64,000 nucleotides of DNA from CALKZN01 sp050633585 (GCA_050633585.1 JBOEGT010000030.1:11548-75547), one strand, 5' to 3'. Counted from the stretch's first letter, positions 42,634-51,696 are shown. Notes: generated by a model not told the origin, from the letters alone. Numbers and translations: made by a program.

Positions 42634-43839
42634 ATGACTGATTCAAACGTGTCAAATACCGCTTTAGATAATGCTAATTCCCAGCTTGGAGATAGTCCAT
42701 TAGATATTGTGGTGTTATTTTCATTAGGTGTGTCCATGAGCCTGTGGCAAAAAACAGGTTTAGCGGCTCGTGAGAAAGCTTATTATGATCGCATCATAGA
42801 GAAAGGGCATGCGATATCGTTTTTAACGTATGGCAAAGACGATGCTCAGTATGAAGCCTTTTGGCAACCCATGAAAATATTGCCATGGTTGGGAAAGTTA
42901 ACGCATTTTGTGAAATATGCTTGTGTCGCTCCTTTTCATCACAAGCGTTCGTTTCAAGCGGCCAACATCGTCAAATCGAATCAATCACAAGGCGCTTTAG
43001 TGGGTGCGCTAGCAAGACTGATTAACCCAAAGTTACGCTTTGTGTTGCGCTGTGGTTGGGTGCGCACAAAAGAAGTGATTCGTGACGAAGAAAATCGGAC
43101 GGGTTTACGTTATTACAGGGCTGTCTTTTTTGAGTGGTTGGGGTTTAAGTTGGCGAATGCCATTATTGTCGTTACCGAATCTGATGCGGATTATTTAATA
43201 CAGCATTATTCTGCTAACAAGAAAAAAATTCATGTGATCCCTAATTCGATTGACACCGATAACTATCGATACGAAGCGCCAAAAATTTATCAAAAAGTAT
43301 CTCAACAAACGAGCATAAAATTATTAATGGTTGGGCGTTTGGTTGAGGCTAAGAATTTTCATAAGGTGTTTGCTGCGCTTTCCCAATTAGAGCAACCGTT
43401 TGATATCACGGTGGTTGGTGATGGAGATTATCGTCATGAATTGGAAAAGTGTGCTAAGTCATTTCATTTAGCGGTGCAATTTGAAGGGAGCGTAGCGAAT
43501 GATCAGTTAGCCCGTTACTATGCTGACAATGATATTGTGTTGATGCCAGAAGCATGGGGGTCAGGTATGCCGAAAGTCGTATTAGAAGCCATGGCGTCAG
43601 GAGCCTTGATTATTGCATCAAATATTCGTTCTGTACGCCAGTTGTTGCGCTCAGGAGAAAATGGGTTTATTTGCGAACCGACGACAGCGTCAATCTTGGA
43701 TAACCTTCAGCATGTTTTAGCAATGAAAGATAGCGACATTCAAGCTATTACAGCTAAAGCGAGGGAAGACATAGAGAAGCATTACTCCATGGATTCAGCC
43801 GTAGAAAAAGAATTGAGGCTTTATCAGTCGCTGCTATAA
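42634..43839 (+). CDS. Glycosyltransferase family 4 (GT-B)
   Basis: A 401-residue GT4 protein. The N-terminal domain includes VVLFSLGVSMSLWQKTGL and the acceptor-side AANIVKSNQSQGALVGALAR; the donor domain shows HVIPNSIDTDNY, LLMVGRLVEAKNFHKVFAAL, FDITVVGDGDYRHELE and IVLMPEAWGSGMPKVVLEAM, with the EX7E-type glutamates. It has its own divergent promoter region opposite module C, so it may be regulated with it. Its stop codon lies in the first unit of a 21-bp tandem repeat. Sugar and acceptor unknown. Confidence 0.86.
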   Translation: MTDSNVSNTALDNANSQLGDSPLDIVVLFSLGVSMSLWQKTGLAAREKAYYDRIIEKGHAISFLTYGKDDAQYEAFWQPMKILPWLGKLTHFVKYACVAPFHHKRSFQAANIVKSNQSQGALVGALARLINPKLRFVLRCGWVRTKEVIRDEENRTGLRYYRAVFFEWLGFKLANAIIVVTESDADYLIQHYSANKKKIHVIPNSIDTDNYRYEAPKIYQKVSQQTSIKLLMVGRLVEAKNFHKVFAALSQLEQPFDITVVGDGDYRHELEKCAKSFHLAVQFEGSVANDQLARYYADNDIVLMPEAWGSGMPKVVLEAMASGALIIASNIRSVRQLLRSGENGFICEPTTASILDNLQHVLAMKDSDIQAITAKAREDIEKHYSMDSAVEKELRLYQSLL

Positions 43840-43880
43840 ATCTATCAGTCGCTGCTATAAATCTATCAGTCGCTACTATG
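43822..43880. repeat. 21-bp tandem repeat spanning a stop codon (2.8 copies)
   Basis: The unit TATCAGTCGCTGCTATAAATC occurs at 43822-43842 and 43843-43863, with a partial third copy at 43864-43880 that carries one substitution (G to A). The first copy contains the last codons and stop of the GT4 gene; the later copies lie after it. A recent slippage duplication is likely. Confidence 0.85.
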
Positions 43881-43927
43881 AAAAAGACAGTATAAAAAGG
43901 ACCGTTTAAGTCTTTTACAGCAGAGAG

Positions 43928-44614
43928 CTAATTTACTCGATTGAGTATTTTGACACTGATTAAACGTATGATCAGCGGAAAGCTGGCGAGTAACAACAGT
44001 GAAATGATAATGTTGGGTGTTAAGACATCTTTCATTGTCTCAAGCTCGTTGAACTGGCTACCTGCATTGACCAACACGGCTGAAATCGGGGCCATGCCAA
44101 TAATCGTTGAAAGCACAAATGCTTTTAGATGTAGTTTAGTGATACCAAAACTGCCATTGAGGGCAATAAATGGTATACCTGGGATCATACGTAAACTCAG
44201 TGCATAAAAGAAACCACTGTCATCCATTTCTTGATCGATCTTAGTCATATATCGAGTAAATTTTTTCGCGATCCAGTCACGTGCAATATAACGTGCAATC
44301 AGAAAAGTCATCGTTGCAGCGATTAACGATGAGCTGAGCACTAAAACCAGACCAGTGCCAAAATTGAATACATATCCGGCGGTTAAAGACATTAAAGCCG
44401 CGGCCGGAAGTGGTAAAGAATAAACAAAAAACATGACGGCAAAGGCAATAAAAAAACTGCTCAGTGGATTCGTATTGACATAGTCCTTGAGAGAGGTAGA
44501 AATGGATTGTAAGTTTGTTAATGTCAGTATTTCATGTAAACCATTGATGTAAGCAAGCACCATTAAACCGCAGGCGAATAATAGGAGAGCAATTTTAGGT
44601 GCGATTTTAGACAT
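43928..44614 (-). CDS. TVP38/TMEM64 (DedA-like SNARE-associated) membrane protein
   Basis: A 228-residue integral membrane protein with about five to six hydrophobic segments. The family stretch PLPAAALMSLTAGYVFNFGTG near residues 70-90 and SLRMIPGIPFIALNGSFGI near 141-159 (including the RxxPGIPF motif) are typical of VTT-domain proteins, which scramble or flip polyprenyl phosphates and phospholipids. Its nearness to the glycan island may mean it recycles undecaprenyl phosphate for that island, but DedA-like genes occur in many contexts. It ends 89 bp from the convergent GT4 gene. Confidence 0.82.
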   Translation of the reverse strand: MSKIAPKIALLLFACGLMVLAYINGLHEILTLTNLQSISTSLKDYVNTNPLSSFFIAFAVMFFVYSLPLPAAALMSLTAGYVFNFGTGLVLVLSSSLIAATMTFLIARYIARDWIAKKFTRYMTKIDQEMDDSGFFYALSLRMIPGIPFIALNGSFGITKLHLKAFVLSTIIGMAPISAVLVNAGSQFNELETMKDVLTPNIIISLLLLASFPLIIRLISVKILNRVN

Positions 44615-44664
44615 TTACTTGAATAGAGATGATGGTTGTTTGCATGATGAGAGACTGAAGAGGG

Positions 44665-45408
44665 CTAATTACTCCAGCTTTCGTTTTCTTCGTAGTCAGA
44701 AATTGCTTGTTCTTCTTTTTCAGTGAGTGTTTTCGATTTAGATCGTTTATCCAAAGCTTTAGTGACGAAGTTTGTTTTTTTTCCACGGCAACTGATCTTA
44801 TTTGCATTGTGCTTGATCTCTTCGTCAGTTTGGCTTTTCATATTGGCGACAACACTTTGGGCTTGATAGCAAAATGATTTGTTTAAATCTGGAAATGTTA
44901 TGTCGATTAAGTTGTTAAGGTTGCTTAAATACTCAACGTTTTCTATCTCCTTGTTGCCATAACTTAAATTGATTTTTTTCAAAGAATCAAGTCTAGCAAG
45001 AGGGCTTGCATCTCTAATATCGTTGCCAGTTAATGAAATAGCTTCAAGTTTTGAGAGTCCATCAATGCCTTCTAGTGAAGTAATATTTTGACGATGGCAA
45101 TCTAAAGCGGTTAAATCTGCAGCGCTTTGAAGGTGGTTGCTGCTGTCACTTAAGCCAAAATACTTTGAAATGTTATTCACTACGCACTGATGTAAGTTTT
45201 TGTCTAAGAAGTTCATATCTTCGACGGATTTCAACAATTGTGCTTTATAGCTTTTGACATTGGTGTTGATGCGTTCAGCTTCTTCGCTATAGGTTTGTTC
45301 AATCTTTTTTTGTTGCCTTAGATCATTCAATCCAAAGTGTTTCACAATAAATGGCAATACAAGCGCGCAAAAAATGAATGTGATTAATAAGCGAGTACTC
45401 AGTTTCAT
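44665..45408 (-). CDS. Membrane-anchored leucine-rich-repeat protein
   Basis: A 247-residue protein. One N-terminal hydrophobic segment (LLITFIFCALVLPFIV) anchors it or acts as a signal. A coiled-coil-like stretch follows (residues 30-65), then about four LRR units: LTALDCHRQNITSLEGIDGL, LSKLEAISLTGNDIRDASPL and LDSLKKINLSYGNKEIENV, ending with LNNLIDITFPDLNKSF. The C-terminal third is highly charged and may be flexible. LRR proteins of this sort bind proteins at the envelope; no enzyme motif is seen. Function unknown. It lies 50 bp downstream of the PTPS-like gene's end region and is probably separately expressed. Confidence 0.65.
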   Translation of the reverse strand: MKLSTRLLITFIFCALVLPFIVKHFGLNDLRQQKKIEQTYSEEAERINTNVKSYKAQLLKSVEDMNFLDKNLHQCVVNNISKYFGLSDSSNHLQSAADLTALDCHRQNITSLEGIDGLSKLEAISLTGNDIRDASPLARLDSLKKINLSYGNKEIENVEYLSNLNNLIDITFPDLNKSFCYQAQSVVANMKSQTDEEIKHNANKISCRGKKTNFVTKALDKRSKSKTLTEKEEQAISDYEENESWSN

Positions 45409-45489
45409 GATGAAAAAATATTTTTTTTGATAGAGAGATGTTAATTGAAACGAGCGAAATTGGCCAATGACATCTTTTAAAGTATGTCA

Positions 45490-46329
45490 CTAGAGATAAG
45501 CGATTGCGCCTTTTTTATAGCCTTCAAAGGCTTTGACCTTAAAGTCTGAATCAGGATGAGATGCTTTCGTCACCTGAGCGACATGTTCAGCAATGCACTC
45601 CACAGTTGAGTCCGAATCAATTAAATGAATTCGATGAGCGTCCAGCTCAATTTCAAAGTGGCCTTGGGGTGCGTCATAAGCAAATCTAATTCTCTGATCG
45701 TTTTGCTGAATGATGTCTGCGTGGCTGCCAATGTAAATATCGGTAAATGTATCAGCCCAATGTTGTTCCCAGTTTCTACTGCGATTACCATTCTCCCAAA
45801 TTTCAATGCGTGATCGATGGCCATGCGCGATACGTTGGCAATTGCCATCATGTTTCTTTAAGCCATGGCTATAACAATAATAGAAGGCATAGTCATCTTC
45901 CTGTCGGAAGCTGAGTGCTAAGCTGGTCACGTTGTCGGGTAATTCGACTTGTATTTTTGTTTTAAGAAAGTCGATCACATTGGCGTGGTTTATGACGTTG
46001 GCATCAATGAAGCAAAGTGCTTCATCAGGCGAGTGATGTTCAATGGTTTCGTTGTTCTCTGTTACAAACGTCAGTGAGGATTGGCCTGAGTGTTGGGAGA
46101 GTGTTAAGTGATTATATTGAGCTGGAATAACCAGTTTGTGGTCAACCTCATGATCAATAATTTGCTTAATACGTTTTTTAACATGCCCAAAATCAAACAC
46201 CATGCTTTGCTGATCTAGTTCACCAAATAGCTCAATGTCAACAATCCAACTAGCACCGATTAAGCCACGTTTAGGGTCTAAGACGGAGCAATCAATGACG
46301 GTGAGGTTGTCAACAAATAGGTGTGGCAT
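45490..46329 (-). CDS. PTPS/QueD-like (6-pyruvoyl-tetrahydropterin synthase family) protein, rearranged
   Basis: A 279-residue protein, about twice QueD length. The N-terminal ~90 residues have the second half of a PTPS fold, including VFDFGHVKKRIKQIIDHEV (the DFxxLK plus DH motif), but the zinc-binding CxxxHGH is replaced by GLIGASW. A full zinc-type stretch occurs later: YYCYSHGLKKHDGN then CQRIAHGHRSRIEI near residues 150-175. So the Cys/His site lies in the second half and the DF-helix in the first, as if two T-fold units had been combined. Function may be pterin or queuosine related but is not proven. It is divergent from gltX. Confidence 0.65.
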   Translation of the reverse strand: MPHLFVDNLTVIDCSVLDPKRGLIGASWIVDIELFGELDQQSMVFDFGHVKKRIKQIIDHEVDHKLVIPAQYNHLTLSQHSGQSSLTFVTENNETIEHHSPDEALCFIDANVINHANVIDFLKTKIQVELPDNVTSLALSFRQEDDYAFYYCYSHGLKKHDGNCQRIAHGHRSRIEIWENGNRSRNWEQHWADTFTDIYIGSHADIIQQNDQRIRFAYDAPQGHFEIELDAHRIHLIDSDSTVECIAEHVAQVTKASHPDSDFKVKAFEGYKKGAIAYL

Positions 46330-46505
46330 GTGAATACGTAAAATTCTTAGGTTAAATTGCAGAATAAGGTGACGAGATTTTAACAGATTTTCGTTACAAT
46401 CCGTCTATGTTAATTACTCTGAATGTTTGCCCTCTTTTTAAAGCGCTAGACTAAACAGGCTAATCTCCCAAATCTCTCAAACTATTACCTAATTTTCAAA
46501 AGTTC

Positions 46506-47936
46506 ATGACAGTTACTCGTTTTCCACCTAGTCCAACTGGGTACTTACATATTGGCGGTGCACGCACTGCGCTTTATTCGTGGTTACATGCTAAGCAAAA
46601 CAATGGCAAATTTATCTTGCGAATTGAAGATACCGATTTAGAGCGTTCTACTGAAGAGTCTGTCCAAGCTATTTTGGATGGAATGGAATGGCTAGAGTTG
46701 GATTATGATGAAGGACCTTATTATCAAACACAACGTTTTGACCGCTATAAAGAAGTTGTTCAACAACTGTTAGATTCCGGGCATGCATACTATTGCTATT
46801 GCAGTCGTGAGGAAGTTGATGCAATGCGTGAAGAACAGCGAGCTAAAGGCGAAAAGCCGCGCTATGACGGCAGATGCCGCCACCGCGATACGCCAGTAGA
46901 GGGCGTTAGCCCGGTTGTGCGCTTCAAAAACCCTCTAGATGGCGATGTTGTCATTGAAGATTTAGTGAAAGGGAATATTGTGATCAACAATCGTGAGTTA
47001 GATGATCTGATTATTGCGCGAGGCGATGGTGTGCCAACCTATAATCTCACGGTAGTGGTTGACGATTTAGACATGAATATGACACATGTGATCCGTGGCG
47101 ATGACCATATTAATAATACGCCTCGTCAAATAAATATCATGCGCGCACTGGGTGCCCATAAGCGTGATGAAGGGTTGCCTAAGTTTGCGCATGTTCCCAT
47201 GATTTTAGGTGAAGATGGCAAACGACTATCAAAGCGGCATGGTGCAGTCGGTGTGATGCAATATCGAGATGAAGGCTACTTACCTGAAGCCTTGCTGAAC
47301 TATCTCGTTAGGCTAGGCTGGTCTCATGGTGATAAAGAGTTATTTAGTCGTGAAGAATTACTTGAGTTGTTTCGCATAGAAGACGTTAATCGCGCCGCGT
47401 CAACATTCAACCCTGAAAAGTTACTTTGGATCAATCATGAAACTATCAAAGGTTTGTCGGGTGACGCGTTAGCAAAAAAAGCGGCATGGCATTTCTCTCA
47501 GGCAGGGATTGATATTGCTATTGAGCCCCTGGCCAGTCAAGCGATTGAGTTAGTGAAGGAAAGAACGAAGACCTTGTTAGAGTTAGTGAGCCAAACGCAA
47601 TTCTTTTTTAAGGAGGTGGAAACTTATGATGCAGCGGCTTTAAAGAAATGGGTTAAAACGGCTACGCCTGATATTTTGTCGGAAGTTGAAAAGCGCTTAG
47701 ACGCATTGGCTGATTGGAATGCAGAGGCATTGCAACAAGTGGTTCAATCAACCGTTGATGACCTTGAGTTAGGTTTTGCTAAAGTGGCACAACCCATTCG
47801 CATTGCCGTGACTGGTAGCACCCAATCACCCGCCATTGATCAAACCTTGGTCGTTTTGGGCAAAGAGATTACAATGCAACGTATACGTTCTGCGATTCCT
47901 GCCTTTGAAGCAGCACTCGCCCAAAGGCAAGCATAA
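46506..47936 (+). CDS. gltX: Glutamate--tRNA ligase
   Basis: A 476-residue class I aminoacyl-tRNA synthetase that charges tRNA-Glu. The HIGH-type site is FPPSPTGYLHIGGARTALYS at residues 6-25. The KMSKS-type site is GKRLSKRHGAVG near 238-249. CYCSREEVDAMREEQ is followed by the zinc-region-like CRHRDT and other standard GltX blocks. The C-terminal anticodon-binding domain is full length, ending with PIRIAVTGSTQSPAIDQTL. It is monocistronic in appearance, with 75 bp to the next gene and a divergent PTPS-like gene upstream. Confidence 0.96.
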   Translation: MTVTRFPPSPTGYLHIGGARTALYSWLHAKQNNGKFILRIEDTDLERSTEESVQAILDGMEWLELDYDEGPYYQTQRFDRYKEVVQQLLDSGHAYYCYCSREEVDAMREEQRAKGEKPRYDGRCRHRDTPVEGVSPVVRFKNPLDGDVVIEDLVKGNIVINNRELDDLIIARGDGVPTYNLTVVVDDLDMNMTHVIRGDDHINNTPRQINIMRALGAHKRDEGLPKFAHVPMILGEDGKRLSKRHGAVGVMQYRDEGYLPEALLNYLVRLGWSHGDKELFSREELLELFRIEDVNRAASTFNPEKLLWINHETIKGLSGDALAKKAAWHFSQAGIDIAIEPLASQAIELVKERTKTLLELVSQTQFFFKEVETYDAAALKKWVKTATPDILSEVEKRLDALADWNAEALQQVVQSTVDDLELGFAKVAQPIRIAVTGSTQSPAIDQTLVVLGKEITMQRIRSAIPAFEAALAQRQA

Positions 47937-48011
47937 AGGTACATATTTTATTCGCAGCACCATTCACAACACAATGAGCTAAATCACAACAAAAACGATA
48001 AGAGGCAAGAT

Positions 48012-48887
48012 ATGTTAACAGTAGGTTTTATTGGTCTAGGTATTATGGGTTTGCCAATGGCAGGGCATTTACAAAAAGCCGGCTATGCCTTGCAAGTCTA
48101 TAATCGAACACAAAGCAAAGGTGATGAATTAGTTCATGCTGGAGCCAAACGTGCACTAACGCCTGCTGAAGCCGCTGATGGGGCGGACATTGTCATCACT
48201 ATCGTATCCGACTCTCCACAGGTGGAAGCGGTTGTTTTTGGTGACAACGGTGCTGCTGAAACTATCAAGAAAGGCGCTTTGTTAATTGATATGAGCACCA
48301 TTAGCGCGACAGCAACGCGTGAGTTTGCGGATAAACTCGCGAGTAAAGGCGTTCATATGTTAGATGCTCCCGTATCTGGTGGCGATGTTGGTGCGATTAA
48401 TGCGACACTGACTATTATGGCTGGTGGTGAACCTGAGCAATTTGAGCGAGCAAAACCATTGTTTGATGTGATGGGTTCCAAAGCCACCCTGTTGGGAGGT
48501 ATCGGCTCAGGGCAAGTGACAAAGTCTTGTAATCAAATTTTAGTTGTCACAGCGTTAGTGGGGGTGTGTGAAGCATTACTACTTGCAGAGAAACAAGGCT
48601 TAGACCTTGAAAAAGCAATTTCAGCGCTAACGGGTGGTGCGGCCAATAGTTACCAATTAGACGTATTGGGTCCTAAGGTTGCAACGGGAGATTATGCTCC
48701 AGGTTTTATGGTCGATCTAGTTGTCAAAGATTTACACATCGTGCAACAAGTCGCTCAAACCAGTGGTTTGTCTTTAGAGGCTACGAACATGGTGACGCGT
48801 TACTTTGAGAAGCTACAACGAGATGGTCGTGGCAGCTTAGGAACGCAGGCGTTAAATGAAGTGTGTCGTGAGGTCGCAACTCAATAG
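48012..48887 (+). CDS. GlxR/GarR-type 2-hydroxy-3-oxopropionate reductase
   Basis: A 291-residue beta-hydroxyacid dehydrogenase. NAD(P) loop VGFIGLGIMGLPMAGHL at residues 3-19, substrate-loop DAPVSGGDVGA near residue 118, and GSGQVTKSCNQ with the catalytic Lys near 171 are all in place; KDLHIVQQVA completes the family set. It probably reduces tartronate semialdehyde to glycerate, though 3-hydroxyisobutyrate dehydrogenase is close in sequence. It follows gltX by 75 bp with an RBS (AAGAGGCAAG) just before the ATG, and may share its transcript. Confidence 0.86.
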   Translation: MLTVGFIGLGIMGLPMAGHLQKAGYALQVYNRTQSKGDELVHAGAKRALTPAEAADGADIVITIVSDSPQVEAVVFGDNGAAETIKKGALLIDMSTISATATREFADKLASKGVHMLDAPVSGGDVGAINATLTIMAGGEPEQFERAKPLFDVMGSKATLLGGIGSGQVTKSCNQILVVTALVGVCEALLLAEKQGLDLEKAISALTGGAANSYQLDVLGPKVATGDYAPGFMVDLVVKDLHIVQQVAQTSGLSLEATNMVTRYFEKLQRDGRGSLGTQALNEVCREVATQ

Positions 48888-48905
48888 TGTCGAGGTGAGT
48901 CTAAT

Positions 48906-49103
48906 ATGAGAGTTATATTGATAATGTTGTTATTAATGCCGTTGATTGCATGCAGTAATAAACAGGTTTATGACGCGGTTCAAGCCAACCAACGCAGCCA
49001 GTGCAAAAAGCTTCCAAACTCAGAATATGAAGAATGCAAGCAACGAGAACAACTATCCTATGAACAATACCAAGAAGAGCGTCAGAAGCTTAAGAAATAC
49101 TAG
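48906..49103 (+). CDS. Small predicted lipoprotein, hypothetical
   Basis: A 65-residue protein with a short signal and lipobox: MRVILIMLLLMPLIACSNKQ, with Cys at residue 16 for lipidation. The mature part is very polar (NQRSQCKKLPNSEYEECKQR) with two or three further Cys, and ends in a Lys-rich tail. GAGGTGAGT precedes the ATG as a good ribosome-binding site. It follows the reductase by 18 bp and precedes the cupin by 10 bp. No known function. Confidence 0.7.
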   Translation: MRVILIMLLLMPLIACSNKQVYDAVQANQRSQCKKLPNSEYEECKQREQLSYEQYQEERQKLKKY

Positions 49104-49113
49104 GTAAGTCATC

Positions 49114-49443
49114 ATGGAAATTAATAACCTGCCATTTGGCGTCACTCATTGGCGCGAAATTGAAAAAACACGACATCGAGGCGACGAAGGAATGGCTTTT
49201 TGGCAGACTCAAAATTTCGGAGATTTGCGTGTACGTGTGGTTGAGTATTCTGCTGGATACATTGCAGACCACTGGTGTAGCAAGGGGCATATTTTGTATT
49301 GCATGGAAGGAGAGTTGGTCACTGAGCTAGATGATGGGCGAATTTTTACATTAACGCCTGGCATGAGCTATCAGGTGGCCGATAATGCGGAGGCGCATCG
49401 TTCATCAACATCGATTGGTGCTAAATTATTTGTTGTTGATTAA
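49114..49443 (+). CDS. Small cupin-fold protein (DHCW-motif cupin family)
   Basis: A 109-residue single-domain cupin. The two half-motifs are visible: YIADHWCSKGHILYCMEGEL near residues 49-68 and FTLTPGMSYQVADNAEAHRS near 78-97. The DHWC stretch defines this small family. A role as metal-binding or sugar-binding protein is possible but no substrate is known. It belongs to the short operon with the lipoprotein and the NIPSNAP gene. Confidence 0.72.
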   Translation: MEINNLPFGVTHWREIEKTRHRGDEGMAFWQTQNFGDLRVRVVEYSAGYIADHWCSKGHILYCMEGELVTELDDGRIFTLTPGMSYQVADNAEAHRSSTSIGAKLFVVD

Positions 49444-49457
49444 GGCTAAAAATAGCG

Positions 49458-49778
49458 ATGAGTGTCATTGAGTTAAGAGAATATCGGGTGTTTCCGGGCA
49501 AATTTGATGCGTGGACAGCATGGATGAAAAACGAGTTATTGCCACATATGCAAGACAAAGGCATGAAAATTCTTCAAACGACCAGCTATGTCGATGAAGA
49601 CGGAGAGCAATGGTTTATTTGGCTCCGTGAATTTGAGAGTGAAGAACATCGCCAAGCGCTATATAAAGAGACTTATAATGAATGGTGGGTTCAAGAAGTA
49701 AGGCCCAAAGTGTTTGAACATATAGAGCAAGACAGCATGAGAGTTCGAGTTCTTGAATCTATGACGTTGGTTGAATAA
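49458..49778 (+). CDS. NIPSNAP-family protein
   Basis: A 106-residue protein. IELREYRVFPGKFDAWTAWM at residues 3-22 is the start of the NIPSNAP/ferredoxin-like fold, followed by LRVxEFESEEHRQALY-type charged helices and the ending VRVLESMTLVE. Proteins of this fold are dimeric alpha-beta barrels; most have no known enzyme activity. It lies 14 bp after the cupin gene. Confidence 0.72.
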   Translation: MSVIELREYRVFPGKFDAWTAWMKNELLPHMQDKGMKILQTTSYVDEDGEQWFIWLREFESEEHRQALYKETYNEWWVQEVRPKVFEHIEQDSMRVRVLESMTLVE

Positions 49779-49820
49779 AATTAATGCGGTAGTATTTAGA
49801 GGGAGTAAAAGGGATTTTTT

Positions 49821-51098
49821 ATGAATGTATTCAAACGTTTTTTTCTGTTGATGTGCATCGCGTTAATTTTCTCGACGCATGTGTTTGCTCAGGATAGCCT
49901 TATCGAGGATAAAAATGAGTTTATTCAGCAAGTATTGACTGGCTTGAATAGTGACAGTGTGCGTGAGCAAGAACGCGCTGCTCAATTATTAGCAAATAAG
50001 GGGATTATGGTCCCTGCCATTTATGAGCGAATTGCCAGTATGATTAAAACGTATTCAACAATGCCAGTTGAATCAAAACAATACAGAGCGATTGCGTGGT
50101 TAGTGAAAGGCTTGGCATATTCAGGAGATAATGATTATCGACCTATCATTGAGGGTATCGTAGAGAAAAGTAGGAAGTCAGTTAAGAGGCACGCTCAGAA
50201 AGCCTTGAAAATCCTTGATCGAGCAATTGTGTTGACGCCCATATTAAACAAAGAGGACTTATATACAGGAAACGAACGTTGGGATCTTATAAGAGAAGCA
50301 AATATTATTCGGTGGTCACAGGATTATGAGTGGATGAAAAGGATTGCTAAAGATACGATTAATTACAAAAACTATGAACCTGTTTTATTGGATGCTATGA
50401 ATTCTTCTGTCCGCTCAGGGTATCAGGAGTCATCAGAAAATAAAACAAGGACCCAAGCTTATGCTTTTATGCTAAAAGCGATGGCAATTGCACCAAAACC
50501 ACACTATGTAGAAACCCTTAAAGAAGTCTCAATATCTGCAAAGGATAAGAAGTTGAAGCGTTATGCTGAAAAGTTTTATCAAAAAAGGCAACAGTTATTT
50601 ATGGAGTTAGCTCGATTAAAAGCAAATGATAAATATCATGGAGAGGCGTTTGGTTATGTCAGTGTTAGTTTTAAAAAACCGGAAGATATGTCGACGGCAA
50701 AGATTCAGAGCTTTGAGGAAATGGGTTTAAAAAGCGAAATTCAACAAATGCTGGATCAATCTTATTTATGGGAAGAAGGTTCTCCCTATAGCTTACATAT
50801 TGATATCACAAGTTATCGTGTCAGAAGTAAAGGGAGTAAAGTTGCAGCAGCGCTTTTAATTCCAGGTGCTGAAAAGATTGGAGCAGGGGTAATTGGCCCA
50901 GATGTTTTAAGCGCAGAAGTCACAATTAAACATTCAAAGCAAACCATTGGACCTGATTTTACAGTGGCATCAGTGGATGTGGATTTGTTAGATAACACTC
51001 ACTATGGGTCTCTACCTTCTGGGGAAGCTTTTTTAGCACTACGTTTTGCTCGAAACCTTAACGCAAAACTAGAAACAGCTGTGACTTACTTGCAATAA
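49821..51098 (+). CDS. Exported HEAT-like repeat protein, hypothetical
   Basis: A 425-residue secreted protein with a signal peptide (MNVFKRFFLLMCIALIFSTH) and likely cleavage after HVFA. About residues 30-190 form helical repeats of HEAT or armadillo type (EQERAAQLLANKGIM, KRHAQKALKILDRAI). A further helical, charged section follows, then a beta-rich C-terminal part of about 150 residues (YGYVS-like, SYRVRSKGSKVAAALLIPGA) that I cannot assign. Good ribosome-binding site GAGGGAGTAAAAGGG is upstream of the ATG. It ends at a bidirectional terminator. Function unknown. Confidence 0.65.
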   Translation: MNVFKRFFLLMCIALIFSTHVFAQDSLIEDKNEFIQQVLTGLNSDSVREQERAAQLLANKGIMVPAIYERIASMIKTYSTMPVESKQYRAIAWLVKGLAYSGDNDYRPIIEGIVEKSRKSVKRHAQKALKILDRAIVLTPILNKEDLYTGNERWDLIREANIIRWSQDYEWMKRIAKDTINYKNYEPVLLDAMNSSVRSGYQESSENKTRTQAYAFMLKAMAIAPKPHYVETLKEVSISAKDKKLKRYAEKFYQKRQQLFMELARLKANDKYHGEAFGYVSVSFKKPEDMSTAKIQSFEEMGLKSEIQQMLDQSYLWEEGSPYSLHIDITSYRVRSKGSKVAAALLIPGAEKIGAGVIGPDVLSAEVTIKHSKQTIGPDFTVASVDVDLLDNTHYGSLPSGEAFLALRFARNLNAKLETAVTYLQ

Positions 51099-51101
51099 AA
51101 A

Positions 51102-51120
51102 AGCCTGCATAAAGCAGGCT
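51102..51120. terminator. Bidirectional Rho-independent terminator
   Basis: AGCCTGC and GCAGGCT form a perfect 7-bp stem around the loop ATAAA, with an A-run upstream and ATTTTG downstream, so it works on both strands. It sits between the convergent genes ending at 51098 and 51139. Confidence 0.88.
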
Positions 51121-51138
51121 ATTTTGTGCGTCTGAAAT

Positions 51139-51696
51139 TTAGCGTAAGCCGCGTCCTCTGACAAGCCGACCGTTTTCAAACAATAAGCTTCTTTGCACGA
51201 ACTTACTGCTCCAATATGTCCAGCGATCAGCTTCTGTACTATATGTTTTGTGAGCGGGTGGATAGCCGCGAGTTTTGATGACTTGTTTTTTTGTCATTCC
51301 TAGGCGTAGTACACCAAATTTCACGTCTTTTTTGTATCTTTTTCCTAAGCCAACGGGTTTCGTTGACAGTAAATTATCGGCAACTTCTTCAATACTTTTT
51401 TTCGTATGCTTTGCAACATTCAGAATAGTGATTTGGTTCCCTTTCCAATTCAATATTAGTGTTTTACCACCCATACTGACTACTTCGACTTTAGAATTGA
51501 TTGGCAGTAAATCACCGCGCCAATAGTTAGTAGTTACATGGCGCCCTTTTTCAAACTTTAAATTATATTTCGTGAAATACGTCTTACCTTCTTCTGGAAT
51601 GACCGCTTGCGCATTGCCGGCTAATAAACATGTCGTTAATAGGCCGATGAAAATTAAAGATTTTTTTAGAATGTTGGTTAAATTGCTAGGTAGCAT
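51139..51696 (-). CDS. Exported protein with BamE/SmpA-like C-terminal domain
   Basis: A 185-residue protein with a signal peptide (LIFIGLLTTCLLAGNAQA). The C-terminal ~60 residues resemble the SmpA/OmlA/BamE fold: LRLGMTKKQVIKTRGYPPAH then TYWSSKFVQRSLLFENGRLV. The middle carries beta-strand-like repeats (TLILNWKGNQITIL). The true BamE works in outer-membrane protein assembly; this is a longer paralogue and its function is unknown. A good GAGGAAAGGAAG site precedes the ATG. Confidence 0.7.
   Translation of the reverse strand: MLPSNLTNILKKSLIFIGLLTTCLLAGNAQAVIPEEGKTYFTKYNLKFEKGRHVTTNYWRGDLLPINSKVEVVSMGGKTLILNWKGNQITILNVAKHTKKSIEEVADNLLSTKPVGLGKRYKKDVKFGVLRLGMTKKQVIKTRGYPPAHKTYSTEADRWTYWSSKFVQRSLLFENGRLVRGRGLR

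Noticed and set aside
43878..43917. Terminator between the convergent GT4 and TVP38 genes
   Set aside because: AAAAGAC and GTCTTTT are complementary but about 20 bases apart, giving a weak AT-rich stem with a large loop.
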